Part shown: piece after piece, positions 43,316 through 51,422 of the stretch
Numbering within the stretch: position 1 is the stretch's first letter
Layout of the letters: the number at the start of each line of letters is the position of its first letter
Source of the DNA: Calditrichia bacterium
Lineage (GTDB): Bacteria; Calditrichota; Calditrichia; RBG-13-44-9; J075
Assembly: GCA_028284445.1 (NCBI GenBank)
Contig: JANQRS010000077.1
Location: 1 to 57,442 of the forward strand
Direction of reading: 5' to 3'
DNA length: 57,442 bases
Program-made: the position numbers and the translations under genes
The notes under the pieces: generated by a model
Seen by the model: only the letters and a program-made list of their open reading frames with translations
Told to the model about the DNA's origin: nothing
Databases searched by the model: none

Positions 43316-45544
43316 TCAGGTGATTCGTGCCTTTTTCTTCTGGCTTCCCAGCCTGTTTCGTAAGTGAACGGCGGGCGGGAGGTATCTACTCGACGCATCT
43401 CGCACGTCTGTAATATCCATACCCAGGTCTACGCCTGTGGCAGTTCTGTATGCCTGGACATATCCCTGAATCTCCGAACGCCAGAAACGGGCCCAGTTGG
43501 ATGCCTGGGCAGAATCGTCGACAGATCCCCAATTCCCATAGCGAACACTCAGCAGAAGACGCTCACCGAAGACGGCCAGGTTTCTAAAGTGTGAGATCGA
43601 AACATCTGTCCAACCCTGAAGTTTTTTCATAGCGTCAACTCTATCCATCCATGGCTCCTGGTAGGCCACCATCGGGCGTCCGGGCAAAAATTCGCGGAAT
43701 TCGGGCCGCGATAGAATCCATTGCTCCATCATGATTTCAGATCGGGATGTGGAAGGCAGGTCGCCGAACTGATTATGTGCACCTTCGCTCAGAAGAAAAT
43801 GGACATCCTTCAACGCATGGAGAAGCGGGAAGGCATCTGCGATGACAGTTGTATCATCATCTTCCTTGTAGAACAATGTGGCTAGATAGAGCATGTTATG
43901 GTACGCTTCCAGGAATTTGAATCGTGTATCGGCCGGTCGGAAATTACGGATCGCCTTACCACTCAAGTGCAGACCGTAGTGATGGTTGTATTCATAGGCC
44001 CGTCGTTTGACGCTCAGGCGGTGTTGCTCATCCTGAATGTAACCCCAGAGAAGATTGTTTAAGGGACGCAGCGGGTCGATCTCAATGTTTGCAAGTGGAT
44101 CACGGCCAGTGCCGGTCCGCAAATTTTGAAATCGTCTCGAAAGCGCTCCCATTGTTTGCTGAAGCATGCCCTCTTCCATCCAATACGAGTAGATGAGTTC
44201 CAGTAAACACGGGTTGGTCAGCTTTTGCCGGAGTACCGTAACGAAGTCAATACCATCTACACTGGCAATACTATCATCCAGGAAATGGGATAGCGAGCTG
44301 TCACGTAATTTATTATTGACCAGCGCCAGATATGGGAGGGTCTGTTTTGACGTGCCGTTTGTGCTTTTCAGATAACTTTGCCACAAGGTATCCATCTCTG
44401 TGCTGTCTGTAGAAATACCGGTCCGGTGTTGGAGTTGCTCCCAAAAAGCAGCGTCGAAACTTGTGAACATCCTGTCCATATTTTCCAGATCGACCGCGCA
44501 ATTAACCATCAGGAAAGCTTCGGTAGACACTTTGAGCAGACGATAAGCTTCTACATCATTAAACGGAAGGGCAGCGCCTTTTCGATTGAGATGCGAAAAT
44601 GCCTCAAGTTTGTGACTCTCTTTGTCTACATAACCAGGCGGGAGATAATTCGAAGCACCTTCGTCACCCTCGATCTTGAATGCTTCGTATGGAGGTGTAT
44701 CAAATGGAAGAGGCTGATCCAATAACACGCGGTCCATGTAACGTGAATAGTTTTCGAAGGATAAAGCTTCCGTGCTCTTGCGTATGACGACCCAAAGCGG
44801 TAGGTCCGGCGTCGGGGCGGCAGAGCTCCGGTTCATCGTCACCGATATATTGCCACCAATTTGTCTAACCTTACTGGGAATTGTCGTAAAGTTGCGATAA
44901 TAGGCTATCTTACTATTACTGTCAGACACTCTGGCGTTAAGGGAATGTTCGCCGGGAGCTTGAGCTGCCATTATGGCTTCGCCACGTGTTTCCGTCCTGT
45001 AAGTCTGGGCGCCGGAGACATGAAATTCGAAGTCTAATTCAGCGGCCTTGATTCTTGCGTCAATTTCTTCATTGGACGTCAAAAAGCGGAGAAGTGCCTT
45101 ATCTCCTTCCTCAAGAATGTCACAATCATCTTCATTTGGCTCGCACCGATTGTCGTCGCGAAGCTTTTGCATACTAACGGCGAAGTCAAATGGAAATATT
45201 TGCTCAATACAGGTGGTGCTGTTTGGCTTTACCGTAAAACTGTAAGGGGTACAGGTTTGGTCCAATAATTCAGATTCAATACAGTAATTTCCCGGTGTCA
45301 GTTCTAAATAGGCCCAACCGGAGTCGTTTGAATAGGTTGCCAATACCTGCTCTCCGTCGCACCTGGTTTTTTGTTCTACGTCTTTCTCATGCGTTTTGCC
45401 GGCCCGAAATATTTTTATTGAGCACCCGCTGGCAGGGATCCAATCTCTCTCCTCTGGAGGTGGACCGTTCCCCGTTGGGTCCCCCTGGGTTACGCCGCAG
45501 AAGACCTCCACGCGACCCAGCTGGTTTTTCTGTCTTGCAGTCAT
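43316..45544 (-). CDS. Large operon protein of unknown function
   Basis: 742 residues, no signal peptide or TM segment. GGAG precedes the ATG. The N-terminal 150 residues contain a beta-rich, Cys-containing domain similar in pattern to carboxypeptidase regulatory-like or transthyretin folds (GCSIKIFRAG, GWAYLELTPGNYCIES, PYSFTVKPNSTTCIEQIFPF). A second beta domain (about 175-240) follows. The C-terminal two thirds are helical with conspicuous conserved-looking segments: YEYNHHYGLHLSGKAIR, FKFLEAYHNMLYLATLFYKEDDD, HFLLSEGAHNQFGDLP, MVAYQEPWMDRVDAMKKLQGW, WARFWRSEIQGYVQAYRTATGVDLG. I recall such sequences as uncharacterised proteins in unrelated bacteria, but can name no family. Probably the central protein of the system. 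Confidence 0.75.
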   Translation of the reverse strand: MTARQKNQLGRVEVFCGVTQGDPTGNGPPPEERDWIPASGCSIKIFRAGKTHEKDVEQKTRCDGEQVLATYSNDSGWAYLELTPGNYCIESELLDQTCTPYSFTVKPNSTTCIEQIFPFDFAVSMQKLRDDNRCEPNEDDCDILEEGDKALLRFLTSNEEIDARIKAAELDFEFHVSGAQTYRTETRGEAIMAAQAPGEHSLNARVSDSNSKIAYYRNFTTIPSKVRQIGGNISVTMNRSSAAPTPDLPLWVVIRKSTEALSFENYSRYMDRVLLDQPLPFDTPPYEAFKIEGDEGASNYLPPGYVDKESHKLEAFSHLNRKGAALPFNDVEAYRLLKVSTEAFLMVNCAVDLENMDRMFTSFDAAFWEQLQHRTGISTDSTEMDTLWQSYLKSTNGTSKQTLPYLALVNNKLRDSSLSHFLDDSIASVDGIDFVTVLRQKLTNPCLLELIYSYWMEEGMLQQTMGALSRRFQNLRTGTGRDPLANIEIDPLRPLNNLLWGYIQDEQHRLSVKRRAYEYNHHYGLHLSGKAIRNFRPADTRFKFLEAYHNMLYLATLFYKEDDDTTVIADAFPLLHALKDVHFLLSEGAHNQFGDLPSTSRSEIMMEQWILSRPEFREFLPGRPMVAYQEPWMDRVDAMKKLQGWTDVSISHFRNLAVFGERLLLSVRYGNWGSVDDSAQASNWARFWRSEIQGYVQAYRTATGVDLGMDITDVRDASSRYLPPAVHLRNRLGSQKKKARIT

Positions 45545-45557
45545 ATAATTCTCCTTT

Positions 45558-46880
45558 TTATGCTATAAGACGTGTTCGCTTAAATTTGGAATACCTGCTT
45601 TCGGCTAAATCCGTTACCAAGTCGTCTTTCCTTCTTGTGAGAGCCCAATGTGTGAGCATTTTCAGGAGGACTTTGCTTTCCTGTTCCGGGCTCAAGGCTC
45701 TACTGGCCCTCGCCTGACCTATGACGGCCATCACCAGGGCCGGTGGTGCCGAGTCAATCAGCGATGGATTCACCTGCCAGCGCCGAAACTGTTTCATTAG
45801 CTGATGCGGTTGACGTTCCGGAGCGGAAAATACCTGGAAAATGGAACGTCCTTTGAGAGACTTGGGTCGATGTTTCATGAACAGGCGGACGAAAGACGGA
45901 ATATGCTTTTCTTGCATTTTCAGCAATCGTGCCTTGTCAGGCTCTACGCCCGAAACCGGATAAAATGTCTTCCAGCGTCGAGCAAGAATCTCCCATTGTG
46001 GATGAGGATATAGCGCATTACCAAGGGCTGAGCTAAGCAATACGCGAATCCACGGTGTTGGATGAGGATCATCGCCGACGGTTCTGAACACAAAAAACCT
46101 CGGTAGGCTAACCACACCGATTAAGCCAAGTGTGGATGTAACACCGACTCGCGATACAGACCAGAAGTCTGCCAGGATTTCTGATATCCAGCGCTCCCAG
46201 AGTTGCCAGGCAAATCGTGAGCTCCCATCCTCTCTTTGCTTGCGTTTCAGTGTCTCTCGCATCGATTGTATCAGATCGAGCTGCACCGCACCTTGATGGC
46301 CTACTTCATGAACTAACGAAGACGCCACCCCGCTGCCGACCATGCGCTCTCTGGGAACCCGAATTATCGCCACCGGATTTTTCCCACCGCCGGGCAGTCT
46401 GGTCCTGGCCCGACGAATGGCCGCGCCGTGGCCACGATCGAGGTAACAGGCTAGCGGCGGTGGCGAGAAAAAACCACCCGGGATCCGCAGAGCATCCACT
46501 GCAACACTATCAAGACCTGCTAACCAGGTGCCGGTTTCATGTTCGCTGCGCTGAGTAACGACATCTGAGAAAATATCAAATTGGTCCAGAATTGTATTAA
46601 ATCGCAGTTTTAGAAATACGAATCGCTGTTGGGCCGCTTTAGGGTCACTCATCCGTCCCTCTGGTGTTTCCAGCCATTTTAGATAGCTGCGGATTTGCCG
46701 GCGCAGCTTTCGTTGTCCACCGGCAAGAAACCGCTCGATCGCTTCTTCTGCAGAGGGCATCAGTGACGCAGCCGGAACCATTGTCTCTTGCAACCTGAGC
46801 GGCTTTACACGGTCCAGCCTTGTCAGCAAAGCCCGTGTTTCTTGATGCAGGTACGTTTTTGCTGTTGGCAGCCTGGACAT
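45558..46880 (-). CDS. HEVGH zinc metallopeptidase (gluzincin-like)
   Basis: 440 residues, cytoplasmic by sequence (no signal or TM). Zinc motif HEVGH at 191-195 (SSLVHEVGHQGAVQ), and Glu234 with Asp238 in WISEILADFWS, the E-x3-D spacing that supplies the third ligand in gluzincins. The preceding strand AIIRVPRERMVGSG and the acidic helix that follows complete a typical catalytic core. Regions before residue 160 and after 260 are not recognised. The ATG comes two bases after the stop of the Glu-rich gene without its own clear ribosome-binding site, so translation is coupled. The tight pairing suggests that the Glu-rich protein could be the substrate, which is inference. Confidence 0.82.
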   Translation of the reverse strand: MSRLPTAKTYLHQETRALLTRLDRVKPLRLQETMVPAASLMPSAEEAIERFLAGGQRKLRRQIRSYLKWLETPEGRMSDPKAAQQRFVFLKLRFNTILDQFDIFSDVVTQRSEHETGTWLAGLDSVAVDALRIPGGFFSPPPLACYLDRGHGAAIRRARTRLPGGGKNPVAIIRVPRERMVGSGVASSLVHEVGHQGAVQLDLIQSMRETLKRKQREDGSSRFAWQLWERWISEILADFWSVSRVGVTSTLGLIGVVSLPRFFVFRTVGDDPHPTPWIRVLLSSALGNALYPHPQWEILARRWKTFYPVSGVEPDKARLLKMQEKHIPSFVRLFMKHRPKSLKGRSIFQVFSAPERQPHQLMKQFRRWQVNPSLIDSAPPALVMAVIGQARASRALSPEQESKVLLKMLTHWALTRRKDDLVTDLAESRYSKFKRTRLIA

Positions 46881-46882
46881 CT

Positions 46883-47587
46883 TTATACGCCCATCAGAAT
46901 AATTTTGCGGCCGCGTCTTACCCAGCGTCCGCTACGAGACGAGCGGGGAAGACGGGATGCCAGGACGGCAGAACGCGTGGAGCGAAACAGGCCTGGTGCA
47001 TGTATCCGAGCTGCAGATTTTACGGCTCGTTTGATGCCGCTGCTTGTACGCGAAGCCTTGGGATTCATAGCCGCCTTTTTGGTGGCGACACCTGCAAACC
47101 GCACGAAACGACGCGCAATTTCGAATTCCTGGTCTTCCGGACTCAGTCCTTCCAATTCAAGACCAAATTTCTTACCTGCGAGAGAAGCCAGCTTTCCGCC
47201 CAATGCTGCCCCTACCGGGCCTCCAACCAAACCACCGAGGGCTCGACCGGCAAACGGAAGTGCCGCCTTTGCTGCCCGTTTGAGAACGCCGCGAAGGATT
47301 TTCGATTTGCCCAGGCGTTTTAGGCCGCGGCCTGCCTTGCGAATGAGTTTGCCGAGGAATTGGTCAAGCTCCATCTCGTCTGAAATTTCCAGAAGTTCGG
47401 AGGCGAGTTCCATTTCCTCTGCCTCGCTAAATGGACTTTCATACTCAAACTCGCTTTCATACTCAAATTCACTTTCATACTCATACTCATCTTCATATTC
47501 GTCTTCATACTCATCTTCATATTCATCTTCGAATTCAAATTCATCTTCAAATTCAAATTCTGCTGTGGTGCGATCGATGTCGTGCAT
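46883..47587 (-). CDS. Glu-rich leader plus glycine-zipper protein
   Basis: 234 residues, no signal peptide. Three parts: residues about 9-50, an extreme acidic tract of repeated E-F/Y-E and D-E-Y-E units (DNA is a run of near-repeats at 47440-47570); residues 51-85, SPFSEAEEMELASELLEIS and LDQFLGKLIRKAG, a helical module; residues about 105-140, small-residue rich AGRALGGLVGGPVGAALGG, a glycine-zipper-like segment able to enter or oligomerise in a membrane. The C-terminal third is basic and ends GRWVRRGRKIILMGV. The acidic head and basic tail would neutralise each other. GGAG precedes the ATG, and a sigma-54 promoter lies 59 bp upstream. I recall similarly built proteins in other phyla, without known function. 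Confidence 0.8.
   Translation of the reverse strand: MHDIDRTTAEFEFEDEFEFEDEYEDEYEDEYEDEYEYESEFEYESEFEYESPFSEAEEMELASELLEISDEMELDQFLGKLIRKAGRGLKRLGKSKILRGVLKRAAKAALPFAGRALGGLVGGPVGAALGGKLASLAGKKFGLELEGLSPEDQEFEIARRFVRFAGVATKKAAMNPKASRTSSGIKRAVKSAARIHAPGLFRSTRSAVLASRLPRSSRSGRWVRRGRKIILMGV
47440..47570 (-). repeat. Low-complexity acidic-codon repeat within the Glu-rich gene
   Basis: Runs of CTTCATATTC/CTTCATACTC-type 6- and 12-base units on the plus strand, that is, repeated GAA/GAG/GAT TAT/TTC codons on the coding strand. Such tracts expand and contract easily, so repeat number may vary between strains. Confidence 0.8.
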
Positions 47588-47645
47588 GATGTACTCCTTT
47601 GATTTGTTGGATAGACAATTTGAACACGTGTTGACTCGGAGTAGG

Positions 47646-47661
47646 GCAATGGCTATGCCAA
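47646..47661 (-). promoter_or_regulatory. Sigma-54 (-24/-12) promoter for the eight-gene operon
   Basis: On the minus strand the sequence is TTGGCATAGCCATTGC: GG at -24 and GC at -12 are separated by exactly ten bases, with TTGC at -12 and TGGCA at -24 as in the consensus TGGCAC-N5-TTGC. It would start transcription near 47634, giving a leader of about 47 bases before the ATG at 47587. The nearby activator gene (38226) supports the assignment. Confidence 0.75.
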
Positions 47662-47687
47662 TTGCGCAATGCGCCGCGGCGAATTGG
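47658..47687. promoter_or_regulatory. Inverted repeat at the sigma-54 promoter
   Basis: CCAATT...AATTGG ends enclose a GC-rich centre with GCGC and CGCGGCG; it abuts the -24 element. It may be a binding site, or a partial dyad by chance. A further dyad, GCCGC-TT-GCGGGC, lies at 47742-47754, within the usual distance of sigma-54 enhancer sites. Confidence 0.35.
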
Positions 47688-47995
47688 TCTTAAGCAATTG
47701 TTCTTATAACGATTATGGATAGGGTGGGAGGGGGGTGTTGAGCCGCTTGCGGGCGACATGGCGGCGAAGAGTTTTTCGTGCCCAGGCCGGGTCAGGCCTT
47801 TTTTGCGAAGACTATTTCGCCTATTTGGACTCTCGCATTGGAATCAAGTTTGATGCTCAGCTGATTATTCCTGCCGCTCTTTATCGATCCGTTGTAACGT
47901 CAACATCGCTTAAAATTTGCTTGAGTTCAGGATATTCCCTTGTATTTTGTCTTAGACCTCTCGACTGATTTTCTTATCGTTTAATGGAGTATTTT
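47688..47995. other. Divergent upstream region of the operon and the T9SS gene
   Basis: About 300 bp with no gene. It includes a G-rich stretch at 47728-47740 and the dyad at 47742-47754. It should contain the promoter of the T9SS gene on the plus strand and activator sites for the operon. Confidence 0.4.
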
Positions 47996-49441
47996 ATGAA
48001 GCTCTCATGGCTGACTGCATTACTTCTTGCATATATCTTGCTTTTTCTCTCATCTTTCCTCACCGCGCAAACGAGCAATACTTGGACTCGCACATATGGT
48101 ATCGGCGGATGGGAAGAAGGGATAAAGGTTCGGCACCATTCGAATGGCGCCATTGGGATTCTGGCATGTGCCTTTGGGGGACCCTTTGAGCTGGAGAGAG
48201 GTTGGCTATTGCATTTGAACTCTGAAGGAGACACTTTGTGGACGAGAGTCCTGGGAGAGAACTTTACAGGTCGGTTTGCCTTTGATCAAACGAGTGACTC
48301 CGGCTATTTTGTAGGCTGGAACAAGGGAACGACTCTTAACTTTAGAAAGATAAAGAGCAACGGGCAAGTTGAATGGTCTGTTAATTTTAATAGCAATCAG
48401 ACCTGGCTGGAAGAAGTGAGAGAGGGCAATGATGGCACATTGGTTTACCTGAGTTGCCCAGATAATGATCATTTCCAGCTTACCAGTATTGCGGAGCCCG
48501 GGACGATCGTATGGGGCAAGTCGTACAGCATTTTAGCAAACTATATACATCGTCCGGTAACATTTTCTGTGACTGAAGATGGAAGCTTTGTGGTGCTCGT
48601 TGATTTATACAGGTTTTCCAATGATCGATTTACCGGATTGGCGAGGATCGACGCCAACGGGGAAATGAAATGGACCTCGGTAATTCCTGAAGGAGCCGGT
48701 GAATGGAGTTCCGCAATTTCAAGTGTCAGCGATGGGTATCTAATTGTGTCAACAGATAAATCCGATTCCAGTGCTGCTGTCGGTGTAACGACTGATGTTA
48801 TAAAAACAGACCTTAATGGGCAGGTAATATGGAAAAAAAGCCCTCGGGTATTGTCAAAAACGACTACTATTAGAGACATTTTCGAAATCGATACTGGATA
48901 CTTGCTGGCGGGAGAGGGATCTGATTCGACCACTCGCGATGGCGACGTCGATATATTTCTCGCTGCGACTGACAGTGACCTGGAGCCACTCTGGTATCAG
49001 CTCCTGGGCGGAAATCGATTTGACAGCGCTAAACAGATGGCTGCTGCCGATGACGGAGGCTATCTCATCGTCGGTCACTCCAACACAATAAAGGATGGCC
49101 GCGATGTATTGGTGATTAGAACCAATTCTGAAGGTGGCACAGTCTCCTCCATAAACTTTTCTGGTCAACCGATCATTGGTAGTCTTGAATTGCTACCTAA
49201 TTTCCCCAATCCCTTTAATCCCGTTACAACAATACGTTATTCGATCCCTAAAGCTTCTACAGTTACGCTGGACATTTTTGATGTCAATGGACGAACGGTT
49301 GCAAGGCTAATTGAAAAACGACAGTCTGCAGGGCATTATGCTGTCAATTGGGACGGCCGCGACCTAAGTTCCGGTATTTATGTCTACCAGCTGAGAACTG
49401 AATATGGCTTTGCCAGACGTAAGGCTGTCCTTGTAAAGTAA
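47996..49441 (+). CDS. Secreted beta-propeller-like protein with T9SS sorting domain
   Basis: 481 residues from the ATG at 47996 (MKLSWLTALLLAYILLFLSSF), which has GGAG six bases upstream; an ATG at 47984 is inside that site. Signal peptide ends near LTAQT. About 7 repeated blades of the type D-S-G-Y-F/L-V-G-x-x...L-N-x-x-G-x-x-x-W-x fill residues 30-395 (for example GDTLWTRVLG, GQVEWSVNFNSN, GEMKWTSVIP, GQVIWKKSP, DGGYLIVGHSN), the pattern of PQQ-like or T9SS-associated propellers. The C-terminal sorting domain reads NFPNPFNPVTTIRYSIP, IFDVNGRTV, SGIYVYQLRT, KAVLVK. Function unknown. It is divergent from the eight-gene operon, but nothing links the two functionally. Confidence 0.88.
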   Translation: MKLSWLTALLLAYILLFLSSFLTAQTSNTWTRTYGIGGWEEGIKVRHHSNGAIGILACAFGGPFELERGWLLHLNSEGDTLWTRVLGENFTGRFAFDQTSDSGYFVGWNKGTTLNFRKIKSNGQVEWSVNFNSNQTWLEEVREGNDGTLVYLSCPDNDHFQLTSIAEPGTIVWGKSYSILANYIHRPVTFSVTEDGSFVVLVDLYRFSNDRFTGLARIDANGEMKWTSVIPEGAGEWSSAISSVSDGYLIVSTDKSDSSAAVGVTTDVIKTDLNGQVIWKKSPRVLSKTTTIRDIFEIDTGYLLAGEGSDSTTRDGDVDIFLAATDSDLEPLWYQLLGGNRFDSAKQMAAADDGGYLIVGHSNTIKDGRDVLVIRTNSEGGTVSSINFSGQPIIGSLELLPNFPNPFNPVTTIRYSIPKASTVTLDIFDVNGRTVARLIEKRQSAGHYAVNWDGRDLSSGIYVYQLRTEYGFARRKAVLVK

Positions 49442-49747
49442 CTCTGAGTGCAATATCATCCCTGCTTAGCACCATCGGCTAGGACAAATTTCTGAGTTGA
49501 CAATCGGGCGAATCTTGGGCCGGTAAGTCTAAAATTCTCCAGCCGCGATTTGAACGCAAATCGCGACTGGCTAACTGTGCTTGCTGCTATCAACTTTCGG
49601 CCTTTTCCTGAGCTGGCTTATGTTTATTTCTCCGTGATGGTCGATAACTTTCCTGGTTTGGTAACCATTCCCGGACGATAACATCCAATATTCAGATGAT
49701 GGCAATAAGCTGTTTTTTCGAAATCACCCGAACAGGACAAGAGAATT
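49442..49747. other. Spacer with a strong hairpin (49539-49570)
   Basis: The hairpin is CCAG-C-CGCGATTTG / CAAATCGCG-A-CTGG with an AACG loop. No T run follows, so it is not a classical terminator, and its shape does not match a tRNA. No gene otherwise. Confidence 0.55.
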
Positions 49748-50368
49748 ATGAACAATACAGAGATTCTTCAGCAAATTAATAAAACCGGGCTAACCTATGA
49801 GGCGTTTATGAAGTCCGCTGCAGAGCGCCTCGAAACCACTGACCCGGAAACCCTGGATGCCACGGAGAAGGACTATTTCAGCTATCTTCCTATCAACATT
49901 CAGCGGAGCAACCGTATTTTCCGGACTTTCAAGTTGTCTGAGGAAATCAAGGAGACGCTGAGTCGGATCGATTCACCGCAAATTTGGTTGGTGATAACGG
50001 AAGACTGGTGCGGGGATTCTGCGCAGAGTCTGCCTGTGATTGCCCGGATTTCCGATGCATCGGACAACGTCACCATGCGGATCCTGCAACGCGACACCTA
50101 TCCGACCATTATGGATCGTTACCTGACCAATGGAACCAGCCGCAGTATACCGATTCTCGTGGCCTATAATGCCGATGGCGAAGAGCTGTTTAAATGGGGA
50201 CCGCGGCCGGACGAAGGTGCAAATCTGTTTAAGGAATTGAAGCAGGAAGGCATGGACAAAATTGAGATCAATGAAAAGCTGCACCTCTGGTATGGGCGCA
50301 ATCGCGGCAAGGCGATATCGACGGAAATTAACGGGTTACTGGAAGCGTTCTTGAGTAGAACTCAATAA
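49748..50368 (+). CDS. Thioredoxin-fold protein with altered active site
   Basis: 206 residues, no signal peptide. Thioredoxin-like core at about 75-160: IWLVITEDWCGDSAQSLPVIARIS, with W-C-G-D-S where many relatives have W-C-x-x-C; the second Cys is a Ser. The cis-Pro motif is kept (SRSIPILVAY), followed by GEELFKWGPRP. This group is often annotated as thioredoxin family (Thioredoxin_9). One active-site cysteine means it cannot make an intramolecular disulfide, so a monothiol or binding role is more likely. AAGAG upstream of the ATG. The DUF5996 gene follows 42 bp later. Confidence 0.85.
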   Translation: MNNTEILQQINKTGLTYEAFMKSAAERLETTDPETLDATEKDYFSYLPINIQRSNRIFRTFKLSEEIKETLSRIDSPQIWLVITEDWCGDSAQSLPVIARISDASDNVTMRILQRDTYPTIMDRYLTNGTSRSIPILVAYNADGEELFKWGPRPDEGANLFKELKQEGMDKIEINEKLHLWYGRNRGKAISTEINGLLEAFLSRTQ

Positions 50369-50410
50369 GAGAATCACCCAAAATCAAAACAAATTGAGGA
50401 ATTCAATACA

Positions 50411-51343
50411 ATGACGGACACAAGCAAGAGTAGCCAATCCCCCTGGCCGGAACTGGATTTTACGGAGATGCAGGATACAATTGAAACCTTACACCAGTGG
50501 GTTCAAATCGTCGGCAAAGTACGATTAAAGACCATGCCCTGGCAAAATCACTCCTGGCATACAACGCTCTATGTTACGCCCATTGGTTTCTCTACCCATG
50601 GCATTCCATATGACGGGCGTAATTTTCAAATAGATTTTAATTTTCGCACGCACAAGTTGCTCGTCAAATGTTCGAACACAACCGAAGTGTCCATGGATTT
50701 GTATTCGCGAACAGTTGCAGATTTCTATGGCGAACTATTCGAAAAGCTCGCGAGCATTGATATTCATGTGAAAATATATCCGAGACCTAATGAATTGGAA
50801 GTCGCGATTCCCTTTTATGAGAATACGGTCAATAAAACCTATAATCCGGAACATGCCTTTGCCCTTTGGCAGGCGATGCTCAAGGCCAACGACGTTTTTA
50901 CCAGATTCCGCAGTGAGTTTGTCGGAAAGGTGAGTCCAATCCACTTGTTCTGGGGGGCTTTTGATCTCGCGGTAACCAGATTTTCCGGAAAAAAGGCGCC
51001 ATTGCATCCGGGTGGCATGCCGAATATGCCGTTGGACGTGATGCAGGAAGCGTATTCGCAAGAAGTTAGCAGCGCCGGCTTCTGGCCGGGATCTGCCGCG
51101 GCTCCAAACCCGGCTTTTTATTCATACGTGTATCCGACGCCGGATGCCTTTGCTCAACAAGAGGTGCGCCCGAAAGAGGCCTATTTCAGTCCGGAGATGG
51201 GGGAGTTCTTTTTGAACTATTCAGATGTTCAGAAAGCGGACAATCCGGAAGAGATGCTCTATAAATTCCTGGAAACCACCTACCGAGCGGCCGCAAATTC
51301 CGCCAATTGGGATAGCGGACTTTTAGAAAAACCAGCAAAATAA
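50411..51343 (+). CDS. DUF5996 family protein
   Basis: 310 residues, no signal or TM segment. The start WPELDFTEMQDTIETLHQWVQIVGKVRL, then HSWHTTLYVTPIGFSTHGIPY, FWGAFDLAVTRFSG, PSPM-like GGMPNMPLDVMQEAYSQEVSSAGFWPG and EAYFSPEMGEFFLNY are the landmarks of DUF5996 proteins. Length is normal. Function unknown; the family is sporadic in bacteria. A weak ribosome-binding site GAGGAA lies 11 bases before the ATG. It is probably co-transcribed with the thioredoxin-fold gene and the DUF2200 gene. Confidence 0.88.
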   Translation: MTDTSKSSQSPWPELDFTEMQDTIETLHQWVQIVGKVRLKTMPWQNHSWHTTLYVTPIGFSTHGIPYDGRNFQIDFNFRTHKLLVKCSNTTEVSMDLYSRTVADFYGELFEKLASIDIHVKIYPRPNELEVAIPFYENTVNKTYNPEHAFALWQAMLKANDVFTRFRSEFVGKVSPIHLFWGAFDLAVTRFSGKKAPLHPGGMPNMPLDVMQEAYSQEVSSAGFWPGSAAAPNPAFYSYVYPTPDAFAQQEVRPKEAYFSPEMGEFFLNYSDVQKADNPEEMLYKFLETTYRAAANSANWDSGLLEKPAK

Positions 51344-51422
51344 GGCTGGCTTGGTTGGGGAAACGAAATTAGCAATTGGCCAGGCACTTATTCAATTAAC
51401 GATTTTGGAAAGGTATAATCGT

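Noticed and set aside
43316..43318. TGA as a selenocysteine codon joining two proteins
   Set aside because: No selenocysteine insertion hairpin was apparent just downstream and TGA is a stop elsewhere in the window. The missing start codon is kept as a separate observation.
39587..47587. The eight-gene operon as an extracellular contractile injection system or RiPP cluster
   Set aside because: No sheath, tube, baseplate or tail-fibre genes, no radical SAM, lanthionine or YcaO enzyme, and no transporter are present. The Glu-rich protein resembles a leader peptide only superficially.
46788..47693. A long plus-strand ORF (about 300 codons, Ser-rich) opposite the Glu-rich gene
   Set aside because: It arises because the repeated GAA/GAG codons read as Ser and Phe codons in reverse. 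It has no ribosome-binding site, and the minus-strand gene has a better start, operon context and domain pattern.
49539..49570. Hairpin considered as a tRNA or a terminator
   Set aside because: One stem-loop without cloverleaf arms or CCA is not a tRNA, and no T run follows it.
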